Below, in pieces: positions 34,237 through 42,380 of a stretch of 64,000 nt of DNA. The notes under the pieces were generated by a model. That model saw nothing but the letters and a program-made list of their open reading frames with translations. It made no database searches and was not told the DNA's origin. Made by a program: the position numbers and the translations under genes. Origin of the DNA: Paenarthrobacter nitroguajacolicus (lineage in GTDB: Bacteria; Actinomycetota; Actinomycetes; Actinomycetales; Micrococcaceae); NCBI RefSeq assembly GCF_007786235.1, contig NZ_VNFK01000009.1:1-64000 (forward strand), written 5' to 3'. Position 1 is the first letter of the stretch. Each line of letters begins with the position of its first letter.

Positions 34237-35340
34237 TCAGGCATGTACTGCCTGCTCATGGGAGACGTGGTCCTGAGACTCAATCTGCAGGGTGCTGTGG
34301 CTGGTGTCGAAGTGTTCCCCGAGGCAAGCGAGGAGTTCATCAAGCAGAGGTTCGGAGCCGTTTGAGGCAATCGTGTCGTCATCCACGACAACATGGGCGG
34401 AGAAAACGGGGACACCCGAAGTAATGGTCCACGCGTGCATGTCGTGGACATCCAGCACGCCGGGGACGCTGAGGAGGTGCGCACGCGTTTCCTCCAGATC
34501 CATGTCCTTCGGAGTCGCCTCCATCAGCACATGCACAACGTCTTTGAGAAGGCTCCACGCCCTAGGCAGGATCAACAAGGCAATGGCGATCGAAGCGATC
34601 TGGTCCGCCAACATCCAACCCGTGAGCCAGATGATGATGCCGGCGATGATGACGGCTACCGAGCCCAGGAGGTCACCCAGAACCTCCAGGTACGCGCCGC
34701 GCACGTTGAGGCTTTCCTTCTGGCCGGACTGAAGAATCAGCAGTGAGACAAGGTTAGCTACCGCACCGATGATCGCCGCGAACAGCATCGGCCCGGCTTC
34801 CACCTCAACTTCCGTGCCTAGGCGTTTGACCGCCTCTACGAAGATCATGATGGCGATCGCAGCAATCGCGATGCCGTTAATGAGCGCGGCGAGAACTTCG
34901 ATGCGCTGATACCCGAAGGTCCTCTTGGCGGTGGCCTTTCTCGTCGCGATAACACTGGCGATCAGGGCGATGAAGACCCCCGTGGCGTCGGTGAGCATGT
35001 GACCTGCGTCGGCCAGCAGTGCCAGGGAGTTGGAGATCATCGCTCCTACCACCTGAATCAAGAAGATTGACGCAGTGATGCAGAGGACGATGATCAGTTT
35101 CTTGCGGTGCTTCCCGGTGGCCGTGGTGTGGTCTCCCAGACCGTGGCTGTGGCCATGGTGTCCGTGGCCATCCTCCTTGACCTTCGGGGCTCGATGGCCG
35201 GCACTGAAAGCCCACCCATGATCGTGGTCCCCGTGATCATGGTCGTGACCGTGGTCAGCGTGGCCGTCGTTGTTGTCAGTCCCGGAAGGCGTCTTGCGTC
35301 CCTGGGGCTCTGGAATCGAATTTTTTCGAGATGAAGTCAT
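34237..35340 (-). CDS. CDF-family cation exporter (CzcD-like)
   Basis: A 367-residue cation exporter. The N-terminal 75 residues are His/Asp-rich (GHADHGHDHDHGDHDHGW, then GHGHHGHSHG), a metal-binding tail. Six membrane helices follow; helix 2 has LLADAGHMLTDATG (His/Asp site) and helix 5 has YLEVLGDLLGS, where Glu stands in the position that is His in zinc-specific CDFs. The C-terminal cytoplasmic domain has VHDMHAWTITSG and ends near 360. The ATG at 35340 lacks a ribosome binding site but has a TATCTT -10 box 6 nt upstream, so the mRNA is likely leaderless. A FadR-type site overlaps its -35 box. Confidence 0.88.
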   Translation of the reverse strand: MTSSRKNSIPEPQGRKTPSGTDNNDGHADHGHDHDHGDHDHGWAFSAGHRAPKVKEDGHGHHGHSHGLGDHTTATGKHRKKLIIVLCITASIFLIQVVGAMISNSLALLADAGHMLTDATGVFIALIASVIATRKATAKRTFGYQRIEVLAALINGIAIAAIAIMIFVEAVKRLGTEVEVEAGPMLFAAIIGAVANLVSLLILQSGQKESLNVRGAYLEVLGDLLGSVAVIIAGIIIWLTGWMLADQIASIAIALLILPRAWSLLKDVVHVLMEATPKDMDLEETRAHLLSVPGVLDVHDMHAWTITSGVPVFSAHVVVDDDTIASNGSEPLLDELLACLGEHFDTSHSTLQIESQDHVSHEQAVHA

Positions 35341-35346
35341 ACGGGA

Positions 35347-35377
35347 AAGATAGCACCATCGTAAGATTGTTGACAAT
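35347..35377 (-). promoter_or_regulatory. leaderless promoter of the CDF gene with FadR-type operator at -35
   Basis: On the minus strand: -35 TTGTCA (35376-35371) lies inside ATTGTCAACAAT (35377-35366), then an 18-nt spacer, then -10 TATCTT (35352-35347) 6 nt before ATG 35340. A repressor at the 12-bp site would block this promoter. Confidence 0.6.
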
Positions 35378-35449
35378 CCTCATGAACCTATTTCTCATGT
35401 TCGTTGCCGAAGAGTGCACAAGCTCGAGTGCATGCGCCTTAGGCGTCAT

Positions 35450-35867
35450 TGATGTGCCCAAGGACCGCGTCCCAGCCCGCGTACGCGAACTCGATACCCT
35501 TCTTCTGCAAGTCGGCCGCTCCTCTTCTGGTTCAGCAGAATCCACAGAACCCCTGCAATAGGTTCGGCCCGCTCCGGCTCTTGCCATCCGGGCCGGCAGC
35601 GTGCCATCCAGACACTCGATGCCGCCGTCCCTGGGTGGCTGGACGGAATCACGCTCAACGTCGAACGTCACTGGCAAACGGGCCAGTGAATTCGTCGAAT
35701 GGGTCAAAGAGAACGGCAGACAACCGCACCGGAGCTCCTGGGATAGCAATGAACGGACGCGGTCTGATTGCATCGCGCGTCAAAAAGTACACGCGAAGAA
35801 GATCGAATACCCGACCCGAATCAGGGAGCTGGATGCCCTCCTACCCGGATCGGACCGAACTTCTTAA
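35450..35867 (+). pseudogene. remnant of a helicase-associated (HA) repeat protein
   Basis: Different frames show pieces of the HA repeat (PF03457 type): RVPARVRELDTLL near 35470-35510, WLDGITLNVERHW near 35635, and FVEWVKENGRQPHR with ARQKVHAKKIEYPTRIRELDALLPG up to about 35850. The pattern W...G..P......E..L..W...QR......L...R...LD..LPGW is typical of actinobacterial HA repeats. Frameshifts and the lack of a start make it a remnant. The family assignment rests on motif recall. Confidence 0.5.
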
Positions 35868-36028
35868 CTCCCATGCGCATTGACGACTGGTGGTGCTACC
35901 TATCGGTGTACTCACCATTGCATCTGAACCTCAGTGAATCTGCGTAATCTTGTTGTCCCGCATGTCATTCCAAAAAACGGGCCACAATCGGCTGTCACAG
36001 AGGCGACTTTCGGTACGGTTCGAGCACG

Positions 36029-36178
36029 GAAATCGGATATGCGCGGGTCTCCACGGTTAAACAGGATCTCAGCCGGCAATTGGACGCCTTAGCCGCGGCA
36101 GGCATCACGAAAATCTTTTCCGACAAGAAGTCCGGGGCGACCAGGAACCACCGGCGACGGCCAGATCAGCTACGTTGA
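36029..36178 (+). pseudogene. N-terminal remnant of a serine recombinase
   Basis: The frame reads [20 protein letters not shown] then [18 protein letters not shown], which is the first 45 residues of a resolvase including the catalytic Ser, and then runs into TGA at 36176-36178 after an out-of-frame continuation. The rest of the catalytic domain and the helix-turn-helix are missing. Confidence 0.7.
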
Positions 36179-36214
36179 GGCCGAGGGAGTGGCGTGTTCC
36201 TCCTCTGCGCCGGT

Positions 36215-36972
36215 CTAATCTTTCCCGAACTGTTGAATTTTGAGGAACAAGCGCCCCATTAGTTCTGTCAGAGCTGCATCAACGTATGGAACGAACGGTG
36301 GGTCGACGTACCAATCTGCGTCGCCGAACGGGAACCAACTGGGCGGCGGTTCGGTTCCTTCGGGGATCGTTCCGCTTCTTCCTGCGTTTCCGAAGTGGAA
36401 GACTACGATTCCTCTATCGTCTGCCGTGCGAAAGGTCATCCAGTTTGAGACGGGCGCTCCGGCTGGATGGTCCAGGAGCGTCCTGTATTTCCTTGCCTTC
36501 TCCAGGACACTGCACGATTCCTCAAACTCTGGCTCGAGCTCAGCGAAGTGTTTCAGGAACTTCTCCATGCTTCGGACGGGAGGATGACCGAAGACCTCAG
36601 GAAACAGGACGACTACGCCTGCAAGCTTCGACACGGTATTATAGACGGATTGGTAAAGCTCTCGTACAGGTCGTAGATCATGTGCTGGGCCTCTCCAGTC
36701 GGAACGAGTGGAGGCGTCTGCGGCTGCCAGGCTCCCACAGCCTTCGTGACCTGGACACGCTTTTTTGCGATCCGGTGTGCGGATTCCATGTAGTTCCGTA
36801 TCGACTGACGTTGCTTCGCATTCAGGCGTAGCTGAGACAGTGCCTCTTCCCATGCCTGGATATACCGCCCGTTCAACAGAGCAAGCTCTGACTCGGCCTT
36901 AACTTTTTGCGGCGCTGGAAAATCGCTCAAGGGTGTCTCCTCCGGTTGCTGCTCTGCGTCGGTGGACGTCAT
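36215..36972 (-). pseudogene. gene coupled to a recombinase, interrupted by one frameshift; function unknown
   Basis: Two overlapping minus-strand frames join into one protein of about 250 residues. The first, from ATG 36972, gives a Glu/Ala-rich helical segment (QAWEEALSQLRLNAKQRQS) up to HMIYDLYESF; the second takes over near 36645 as QSVYNTVSKLAGVVVLFPE and ends with LTELMGRLFLKIQQFGKD at 36215. The ATG overlaps the recombinase stop (ATGA), so the two are translated from one message. I do not recognise a domain. The frameshift is at GAGCTTTACC, not a classical slippery site, so it is probably a mutation or sequence error. Confidence 0.65.
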
Positions 36973-37547
36973 GCGTTCATGCTCAAGTAACGGTAGACGG
37001 TCGCGCGACTGGCGCCGATGATCTTTCCGATGTCCGATGGCTTCAGCCCGCGGTCCCTCAGTTCACGTGCCTTCCTGACCTTCTCGTGGTCAGTAGTAAC
37101 CTCTCGACGGCCAGCCATGCGTCCGTTTGCGGCTGCTGCCGCCATGCCGGCCTTGGTGCGCTCGGAGAGTTGGTCTCGTTCGAGCTGGGCGAAGGCGGAG
37201 ATCATGGTGACCATCGCCTGGGCCATCGCTCCCCCGACCTCGCTGGCCGGGTCAGTGGCGATGCCATCCCTGAGGGAACGGAACTTGATGCCCCGGGATT
37301 TGAAGGCATCAAGGAGCTCGAGCAAGTTGCGGGTGTTGCGTCCCAACCGGTCCAGCTTCCACACCACGACTTCATCTCCTGGACCGAGACGGTCCAGCAT
37401 CCGGTCCAGCTCTGGACGGCTCACCCTGGTCCCGCTTATCCCTTGATCTTTATAGATACGCTCGCACCCAGCAGCTTCCAGTTCGCGGATCTGCAGATCG
37501 GTATTTTGGTCGGCCAGGCTGACGCGGGCGTATCCGAGGCGTGCCAT
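36969..37547 (-). CDS. serine recombinase (resolvase/invertase type)
   Basis: A 192-residue recombinase. The catalytic block is MARLGYARVSLADQ (Ser10), followed by GDEVVVWKLDRLGRNTRN with the active-site arginines, AFAQLERDQLSERT, and a C-terminal helix-turn-helix KPSDIGKIIGASRATVYRYL. The ATG at 37547 follows GGAGAAGT. It overlaps the next gene, which may therefore be its accessory factor. Two 14-bp direct repeats lie upstream (37557-37570 and 37675-37688) and could be part of its target site. Confidence 0.9.
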   Translation of the reverse strand: MARLGYARVSLADQNTDLQIRELEAAGCERIYKDQGISGTRVSRPELDRMLDRLGPGDEVVVWKLDRLGRNTRNLLELLDAFKSRGIKFRSLRDGIATDPASEVGGAMAQAMVTMISAFAQLERDQLSERTKAGMAAAAANGRMAGRREVTTDHEKVRKARELRDRGLKPSDIGKIIGASRATVYRYLSMNA

Positions 37548-37556
37548 ACTTCTCCG

Positions 37557-37688
37557 TCTTATCAAAGGATATATTTTAATGTTTTGAGAATACCTCAGTG
37601 AGACACTTTGTTTGGACAGGCGAGGCCTCAGAAATCTGCGGGTTGAGATCGCCTTCGATGTCTAGCTCAAGGGTTCTTATCAAAGGAT
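37557..37688. repeat. pair of 14-bp direct repeats upstream of recombinase
   Basis: TCTTATCAAAGGAT occurs at 37557-37570 and 37675-37688, 104 bp apart, in the non-coding space between divergent recombinase and sigma-factor genes. Placement recalls res subsites, which lie upstream of resolvase genes. No gene is seen between 37548 and 37891. Confidence 0.5.
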
Positions 37689-37891
37689 CCATTGATGAGA
37701 TGGCCAAGAGAGTGCGACAAGTTGCGGAACTCCGCCGGGCATCGCTCAGTTCCTCGAGAGGTTTTACGGACATGCTTTGGGCCGCCGACCCCTGACGATT
37801 CGTGGGCCGCATGAATGGCGCGTTCGTCCTGCTCCCAGAAAAAACATTCTCCAATGTGTAACCATCCGTGGTGTCCCGGACAATACAGGGC

Positions 37892-38488
37892 ATGGAGAAC
37901 GTTCAGCTGGGGGATGACGTCCTGTGGGCGGACAGCTTGAAGGGTGACGCCGAGGCGTTCGGTCATTTATACGACCGGCACCGCGGTCGCGTCTTCCGTC
38001 ACGCTTATCGCTTGGCCGGCGGACGGCACGACGCCGAAGATGCCACGGCGGCGGCTTTCCTTGAGTTATGGCGCCGCAGGGACCGCGTAAGGCTGATTGA
38101 GGGGTCGATCCTCCCGTGGCTGCTGGTGACGACGACAAACACTGCTAGGAATCTTCAGCGCGCAAAGGTCCGTCACCGGAAGCTCTTGGACGCAATTCCC
38201 CGGCGCGCTGAGGCCGAAGCGGAACTGGATCCCGCCCATTTGCACCACGACCTTTCGTTGAATGACGAGGTCGCGCAGGCTTTGGCTGTCTTGAAACCAT
38301 TGGACCTGCGGCTGTTCAGCCTTGTCGTGTTCGAAGAGTTGCCTCTGCCGGCCGCAGCTGAAGCGGTGGGGATTTCCCCGGGGGCGGCCAAAGTCCGCAT
38401 GCATCGTGCCCGCCAGAAACTGAAGGCTGCACTGCCCCGGTCGTTCCATCACGTTCACTCGCCAGCATTGAAAGGAGATCCGTCATGA
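37892..38488 (+). CDS. ECF-type RNA polymerase sigma factor
   Basis: A 198-residue sigma-70 family protein of the extracytoplasmic-function group. Region 2 spans about 10-80 (FGHLYDRHRGRVFRHAYRLAG, DAEDATAAAFLELWRR), and region 4 about 125-180 (LFSLVVFEELPLPAAAEAVGIS, GAAKVRMHRARQKL). The start is uncertain: ATG 37892 or GTG 37868; neither has a clear ribosome binding site. It overlaps the next gene by 4 nt (ATGA). The gene probably directs transcription of its own cluster in response to a signal outside the cell. Confidence 0.88.
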   Translation: MENVQLGDDVLWADSLKGDAEAFGHLYDRHRGRVFRHAYRLAGGRHDAEDATAAAFLELWRRRDRVRLIEGSILPWLLVTTTNTARNLQRAKVRHRKLLDAIPRRAEAEAELDPAHLHHDLSLNDEVAQALAVLKPLDLRLFSLVVFEELPLPAAAEAVGISPGAAKVRMHRARQKLKAALPRSFHHVHSPALKGDPS

Positions 38489-39225
38489 ACGACGTTCGCA
38501 TTGATCCGCAGTTCGACCAGGCGCTCCGTGAGGTACTTCTTGCTCAGGTTCGAACCAGCTCAAAACCACAGAACCAGAAGCGGCGGTGGCTGTTGTTCGC
38601 CGGCGCTTTGGCTGGCGCAGGAATGCTGGGCGGCGTAGGCGCCGCTGCTGCGGGATTCTTTACCCTTCCCGGGGTCCCCACAACCACTGTCCTGTCCTCC
38701 CCATCGACTGCCGCTTACAGCGGCACAGCAACAGCTGACCTTGGGCCTGCTCCGGAAGGGGCGACAGGTATCGAAGTCGAACTGACCTGCCTCACCGTCG
38801 GTAAGTTCACTTTCCCGGATGGTGCCAATCTCACCTGTTCTTCGGCTGATCTGGGAACACACGGTGCCTGGTCAAAGTACGTCGTGCCCTTAGGTCCTTC
38901 AATACAAGGGGTCACCATCATGACCGATTCAGGAAACAGGTGGCAGATCAGTGCCAAGTACATCTCGCAAGTTGCCACCGAGTGGGAAGTCAACGCAAAG
39001 GGTGAGACCTATGGCGTTGAGGTGCCAGGGCGTGGAACCCCCGATTTGCTGGCAGTCATTGCAACCAACGGGGCAAAGGGCTACGCCTACTCGGATCAGA
39101 TGAAAGGTACTGATCCGGCGGATCCAGAGGAAGCGGCCAAGAACCTTGCTAAACCGCAAAGGGAAATTCCGGTTTTCCTCAGTGATGGCACCACACAAGT
39201 AGGCGTGTTCATGGCACAAGGCTGA
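38485..39225 (+). CDS. membrane-anchored putative anti-sigma protein with TYG-type C-terminal domain
   Basis: A 246-residue protein with a short cytoplasmic N-terminus (about 1-35), one membrane helix (about 36-60, LLFAGALAGAGMLGGVGAAAA), and a large outside part. The layout and coupling to the sigma gene fit an anti-sigma factor, but the N-terminus lacks a ZAS zinc motif. The outer part ends in a domain (GETYGVEVPG, PDLLAVIATNGAKGYAY, IPVFLSDGTTQVGVFMAQG) that is repeated in the secreted protein at 39807-40280. GGAGATCCGTC precedes the ATG. Confidence 0.75.
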   Translation: MNDVRIDPQFDQALREVLLAQVRTSSKPQNQKRRWLLFAGALAGAGMLGGVGAAAAGFFTLPGVPTTTVLSSPSTAAYSGTATADLGPAPEGATGIEVELTCLTVGKFTFPDGANLTCSSADLGTHGAWSKYVVPLGPSIQGVTIMTDSGNRWQISAKYISQVATEWEVNAKGETYGVEVPGRGTPDLLAVIATNGAKGYAYSDQMKGTDPADPEEAAKNLAKPQREIPVFLSDGTTQVGVFMAQG

Positions 39226-39310
39226 TAAGAAATATTTGCATTATTTGATAGCCATTCCGAAGCCCTCGCTTTAGAAAAAAAATCCTTTCAATATCAATTA
39301 GGTGGGGGCA

Positions 39311-39799
39311 ATGGAACATTCTGGCATAACTCGCAACAATCACTCTTCTGCGCGATTTCGCAAGCGTGTAATAGTAATGGTTACAACTTTTATTGCCGCT
39401 TTCGCCGTCATGTTTGGCGCCCAATCGGCCTTGGCGTACGGGGCGGTGTACGGCCAGATCAACAACTACTACGTGGCAGGCCACTGGTACGACTCGTATC
39501 CCATTATCTACACAGAGCCTCAGTCGTACGCTGTGGCCGGCACCATGAGTTCATTCTCCGGTGGGGGTACGTACACCGGATGGGCTGGAGCCAGGGGTCG
39601 CTTGTTTACCCAAGATAACTATCTGAGCTGCGAAGGACTAAATATGTACAATCCCTCCCCAGGGACTGTAGCCAATGCCAATTCGTGCAGTCGATACCAA
39701 TCCTATAACTGGTACAGCTGGGGTGTTGCCCGGGGCTGGACCGGCAGTGGATACAACGACTTCTACACATTCAAGTCGGTTCTTCAAGGAAATTGGTAG
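39311..39799 (+). CDS. secreted Tyr/Gly-rich protein of unknown function
   Basis: A 162-residue protein with a signal peptide (VIVMVTTFIAAFAVMFGAQSALA, cleavage after ALA) and a mature part of about 120 residues rich in Tyr, Gly, Ser and Trp. Two cysteines (near SCEGL and NSCSRY) could form a disulfide. I recognise no domain. AGGTGGGGGCA precedes the ATG. It lies between two genes that share a domain and in the same direction as the sigma factor, so co-regulation is likely. The upstream 85 bp are AT-rich compared with the surroundings. An antimicrobial or surface role is possible but only a guess. Confidence 0.7.
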   Translation: MEHSGITRNNHSSARFRKRVIVMVTTFIAAFAVMFGAQSALAYGAVYGQINNYYVAGHWYDSYPIIYTEPQSYAVAGTMSSFSGGGTYTGWAGARGRLFTQDNYLSCEGLNMYNPSPGTVANANSCSRYQSYNWYSWGVARGWTGSGYNDFYTFKSVLQGNW

Positions 39800-39806
39800 G
39801 GAAATC

Positions 39807-40280
39807 ATGAAAATTCTGAAAATGTCCAAGCGTGGCTATGTGGTTGCCGTCAGTTTGTGTGCGGTTCTGGGACTGGGAGCCGGCGCGTCCGTGGCTACCG
39901 CGGCTGGTGGCTTAGCCCCCTCCAACTTGGCTTCCGAAACAAAGCCGGCACCGGAGTACCCGAGGAACGCTAACGGCAACACCTACGGGTTCGCCATAGA
40001 TTCCGTATCGCCAGAAACTGAGCCCGATCTCATCGCAGCCCTCACGACCGACGGCAAACGAGGCTACGTTTCGAAAGCCGAGCTGGATGTCGCCAACGGC
40101 ACCGCAGCTTCACGAGAGTTCAGGACTCCCGAAGACGCCGTGAAGTGGACGGAAACCGAGGGTCGAGCCGACCGGTCGATACCCGTTTACGAATCCGACG
40201 GTAAAACGGTGATCGGAGAGTTCACCGTGGCGGGTTCGGACACTCAAAAGGCCAACCAGGCACTGACCGAACTTCGTTGA
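39807..40280 (+). CDS. secreted protein sharing the C-terminal domain of the anti-sigma-like protein
   Basis: A 157-residue protein with an N-terminal signal/anchor (about 10-33, YVVAVSLCAVLGLGAGASVA) and a soluble domain: GNTYGFAIDS, PDLIAALTTDGKRGYVSKAEL, RSIPVYESDGKTVIGEFTVAG. The same strand order and motifs occur in the protein at 38485-39225, so the two are homologous over about 90 residues. AGGGAAATC precedes the ATG; the previous stop is only 8 nt upstream. Function is not known; a competitor or ligand of the anti-sigma protein is one idea. Confidence 0.72.
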   Translation: MKILKMSKRGYVVAVSLCAVLGLGAGASVATAAGGLAPSNLASETKPAPEYPRNANGNTYGFAIDSVSPETEPDLIAALTTDGKRGYVSKAELDVANGTAASREFRTPEDAVKWTETEGRADRSIPVYESDGKTVIGEFTVAGSDTQKANQALTELR

Positions 40281-40738
40281 ACGAAATGTATTGGGGGTGG
40301 CGGGTGTGGATTTCCTTCATACCCCGCCATGGGTATGAGCACTCGACGCCGCTCCGAGTTCCGGTGCTCGCACCCAAGCCGATTCGTTGCCTTGGCTGCG
40401 CGTATATCTTGGGAACCGATCCATTGCTGAGATAACTCCTGGATGGACCCTCGGCGAGATCAGCGTTACTACCTCGCTGCTGTAGAGCTTGAAGGCGATA
40501 AGGCTATGGCATTCCTCACCGAAGCCTGCGCACTGGTTCGAACGGGACGCCTGGTGGGAACGGCTCCGGACCGCCGCGGTAGAGGTGGGAATATCGTGGA
40601 TATTGAATTCTGGAGAGCCCAAGTGCGCCTCAGCGCCAACTCGGCTCTGCGGCCCCTCCTGCTGTACCACGACCCTGCAGCTCCTGGCTGCATGCTGGAA
40701 TCCATCTGGTGATGCGAGGTCAGCGTTCCGGGGAGTAG
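40281..40738. other. spacer with weak hairpin; a doubtful 89-codon frame
   Basis: A hairpin of GGCGGG...CCCGCC type near 40299-40328 may end the sigma-factor operon. A plus-strand frame 40443-40712 begins at an ATG but has no ribosome binding site and no domain, and a competing frame overlaps it, so it is not called. The space ends at the PIN gene stop. Confidence 0.35.
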
Positions 40739-41380
40739 TCAGCTTGGAACCGAAGCGTCTTCTTCGGACTCCATGGGTTCATGTGGTGCGAGGATCTTCA
40801 TATCCATGTGCTGCAAGTGCTCTCTCACTCTGGCAGCAAACTTCGGCGCTTCGGCCTTTTTCAGACGAAGGGGGAGATCGACGCCTTCATCTGAAGAGCA
40901 CTTCTGGTGGTAGTAGCGTAGCTGTGATTCGGTCACAGCCCGGACTGCCTGCGGGGCCGCGTCATCAACGAGAACCAAGAAGTCGTCCGGTTCATAGATT
41001 TCGTACGGCAGATCATCGCTGTAGGGAAAGTCTTTGCCGTTCTTGGTGACAAGTATGTCCACAGCTCCGTGAACGGCGGCGGCGTGGACGTGGGCGTCTC
41101 CGATATCGGGATATGTCAACGCCGTATCGATCTGGTAGCCGGTGATCTGACCACCAGTGAACGCCGCCTCGAACTGCCGGCGAAGGCCGCCTATCTGCTT
41201 CTCAGACCACAAAGGGTTGTTTTTCCGGAGGTGATACAGGGTTTCTACCATGATGTCCTCGGTCCACACGACTGTGAATAGACTTGGCGCCTCGCACTGC
41301 AGAAGGCCGATCCAGTCGCGCAGCGTCCGGGAGTAGAGGATGTTTGCGTCCAACAGGACGATGGTGACCGCCGAGCTCAT
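40739..41380 (-). CDS. PIN-domain toxin-like ribonuclease
   Basis: A 213-residue protein with a PIN fold in its first 140 residues. The acidic ribonuclease residues are visible as IVLLDANILY (first Asp), WTEDIMVETLYHL (Glu), and DIGDAHVHAAAVHGAVDILVTKNGKDF (Asp/His pair and Asp). The remaining 70 residues are an extra helical part. VapC-type toxins are about 130 residues, so this is a longer variety. The start is ATG 41380 (GTG 41389 also possible). It lies 38 bp after an excisionase-like gene, typical of a toxin-antitoxin pair. Confidence 0.8.
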   Translation of the reverse strand: MSSAVTIVLLDANILYSRTLRDWIGLLQCEAPSLFTVVWTEDIMVETLYHLRKNNPLWSEKQIGGLRRQFEAAFTGGQITGYQIDTALTYPDIGDAHVHAAAVHGAVDILVTKNGKDFPYSDDLPYEIYEPDDFLVLVDDAAPQAVRAVTESQLRYYHQKCSSDEGVDLPLRLKKAEAPKFAARVREHLQHMDMKILAPHEPMESEEDASVPS

Positions 41381-41418
41381 GAACTGCACTTTACAGCTTC
41401 GGCGGTCACCAGTCCGGT

Positions 41419-41877
41419 TTAGTCTTCGGCTCCCAGTTCGTCTTCAAGAGCACGAAGTCCGTCGAGGCCCTGGCGACGCATCGCTGCCCTGGCATCCCTG
41501 TACTTATGAACATCCTCAGTCAGTACGCGGGTGTGTGATCCGACCTTGTGCGCAGGCAGTTCATTCTTGCTGATCAACTGCATCAGAGTCGGGCGGGAAA
41601 TTCCAAGCATCTTGGCCGCAGTGGTTGTGGTCAGCTCTTTGGGAAGCGTACCGATCGTCACGGTCGCACCCCGACCCATAGCCTCCACAACCTTGCCCAA
41701 GAGCGCAGTCAACTCCGCTGGCGCTTCCACAGATTCTCCTGCGGCATTTTTAAGTGACAGGCTAAGCGACTCGTTGGTCTTTTCACGCAGCCTTGCAACA
41801 AGTTCCCGCGCTTGAGCGCTCTCTTGTTCCGTTGTGGCGACGACTGTCTTTTCAGTTCTATCCAATAGTGCGGACAT
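41419..41877 (-). CDS. excisionase-family (MerR-like HTH) antitoxin
   Basis: A 152-residue protein. The N-terminal half is helical and charged; the C-terminal part has an excisionase-type winged helix (TTTAAKMLGISRPTLMQLI, ELPAHKVGSHTRVLTEDV). Proteins of this kind pair with long PIN proteins as antitoxins. The gene precedes the PIN gene on the same strand. A 12-bp palindrome (41932-41943) lies 55 bp upstream and may be the autoregulatory site. Confidence 0.78.
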   Translation of the reverse strand: MSALLDRTEKTVVATTEQESAQARELVARLREKTNESLSLSLKNAAGESVEAPAELTALLGKVVEAMGRGATVTIGTLPKELTTTTAAKMLGISRPTLMQLISKNELPAHKVGSHTRVLTEDVHKYRDARAAMRRQGLDGLRALEDELGAED

Positions 41878-41931
41878 GATTCGCCTCCCTCGGCGTACTT
41901 TCCATAACTTTCCCTTAGACTAGGACACTTT

Positions 41932-41943
41932 CACTTATAAGTG
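41932..41943. promoter_or_regulatory. palindrome upstream of the toxin-antitoxin pair
   Basis: CACTTATAAGTG is a perfect palindrome, flanked by further CACTT/AAGTG half-sites (CACTTT before, CAAGTG after). The position fits an operator bound by the antitoxin. The rest of 41944-42380 shows no gene. Confidence 0.5.
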
Positions 41944-42380
41944 CAAGTGAGTGTGAGTAACTGAACACCCGCAAGCGCAGGGCTGTTGGCGAGGAGGGCC
42001 TTTACCACAACTCTATCTACGCTCTTTTTCGTGAGCCTGTGCCAGAAGGTCCGCTTCACATGCCAAACCCGCGCACGAAGCTCTCCGCGCAGGCATGGGC
42101 ACGGGTATGCGATTCTGCCTCACGAACTCCCCCGCCTGGTGCACAAGAGGCACTTCAAAGTGACAGGACTTAGTGAGACAACGATCTAGGGAAGGACTAC
42201 CGAGATTCAACGCTTCCGGCGCGAGTGCCAGGCGTCCTGCAGGCATAGGCTGCATGCCTCATAAACCTTTAGTTTATTGAGACACTCCTCGCTCGAAGTG
42301 AACGTCCGAGACGCTCGAAATACTCGCCGGACACTACGAATGGATTATCAGGCGAGCAAACCAACCATTAGGGTCAAGCT

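Noticed and set aside
40443..40712. An 89-codon plus-strand frame starting at ATG
   Set aside because: No ribosome binding site or domain, and a competing frame of similar quality overlaps it.
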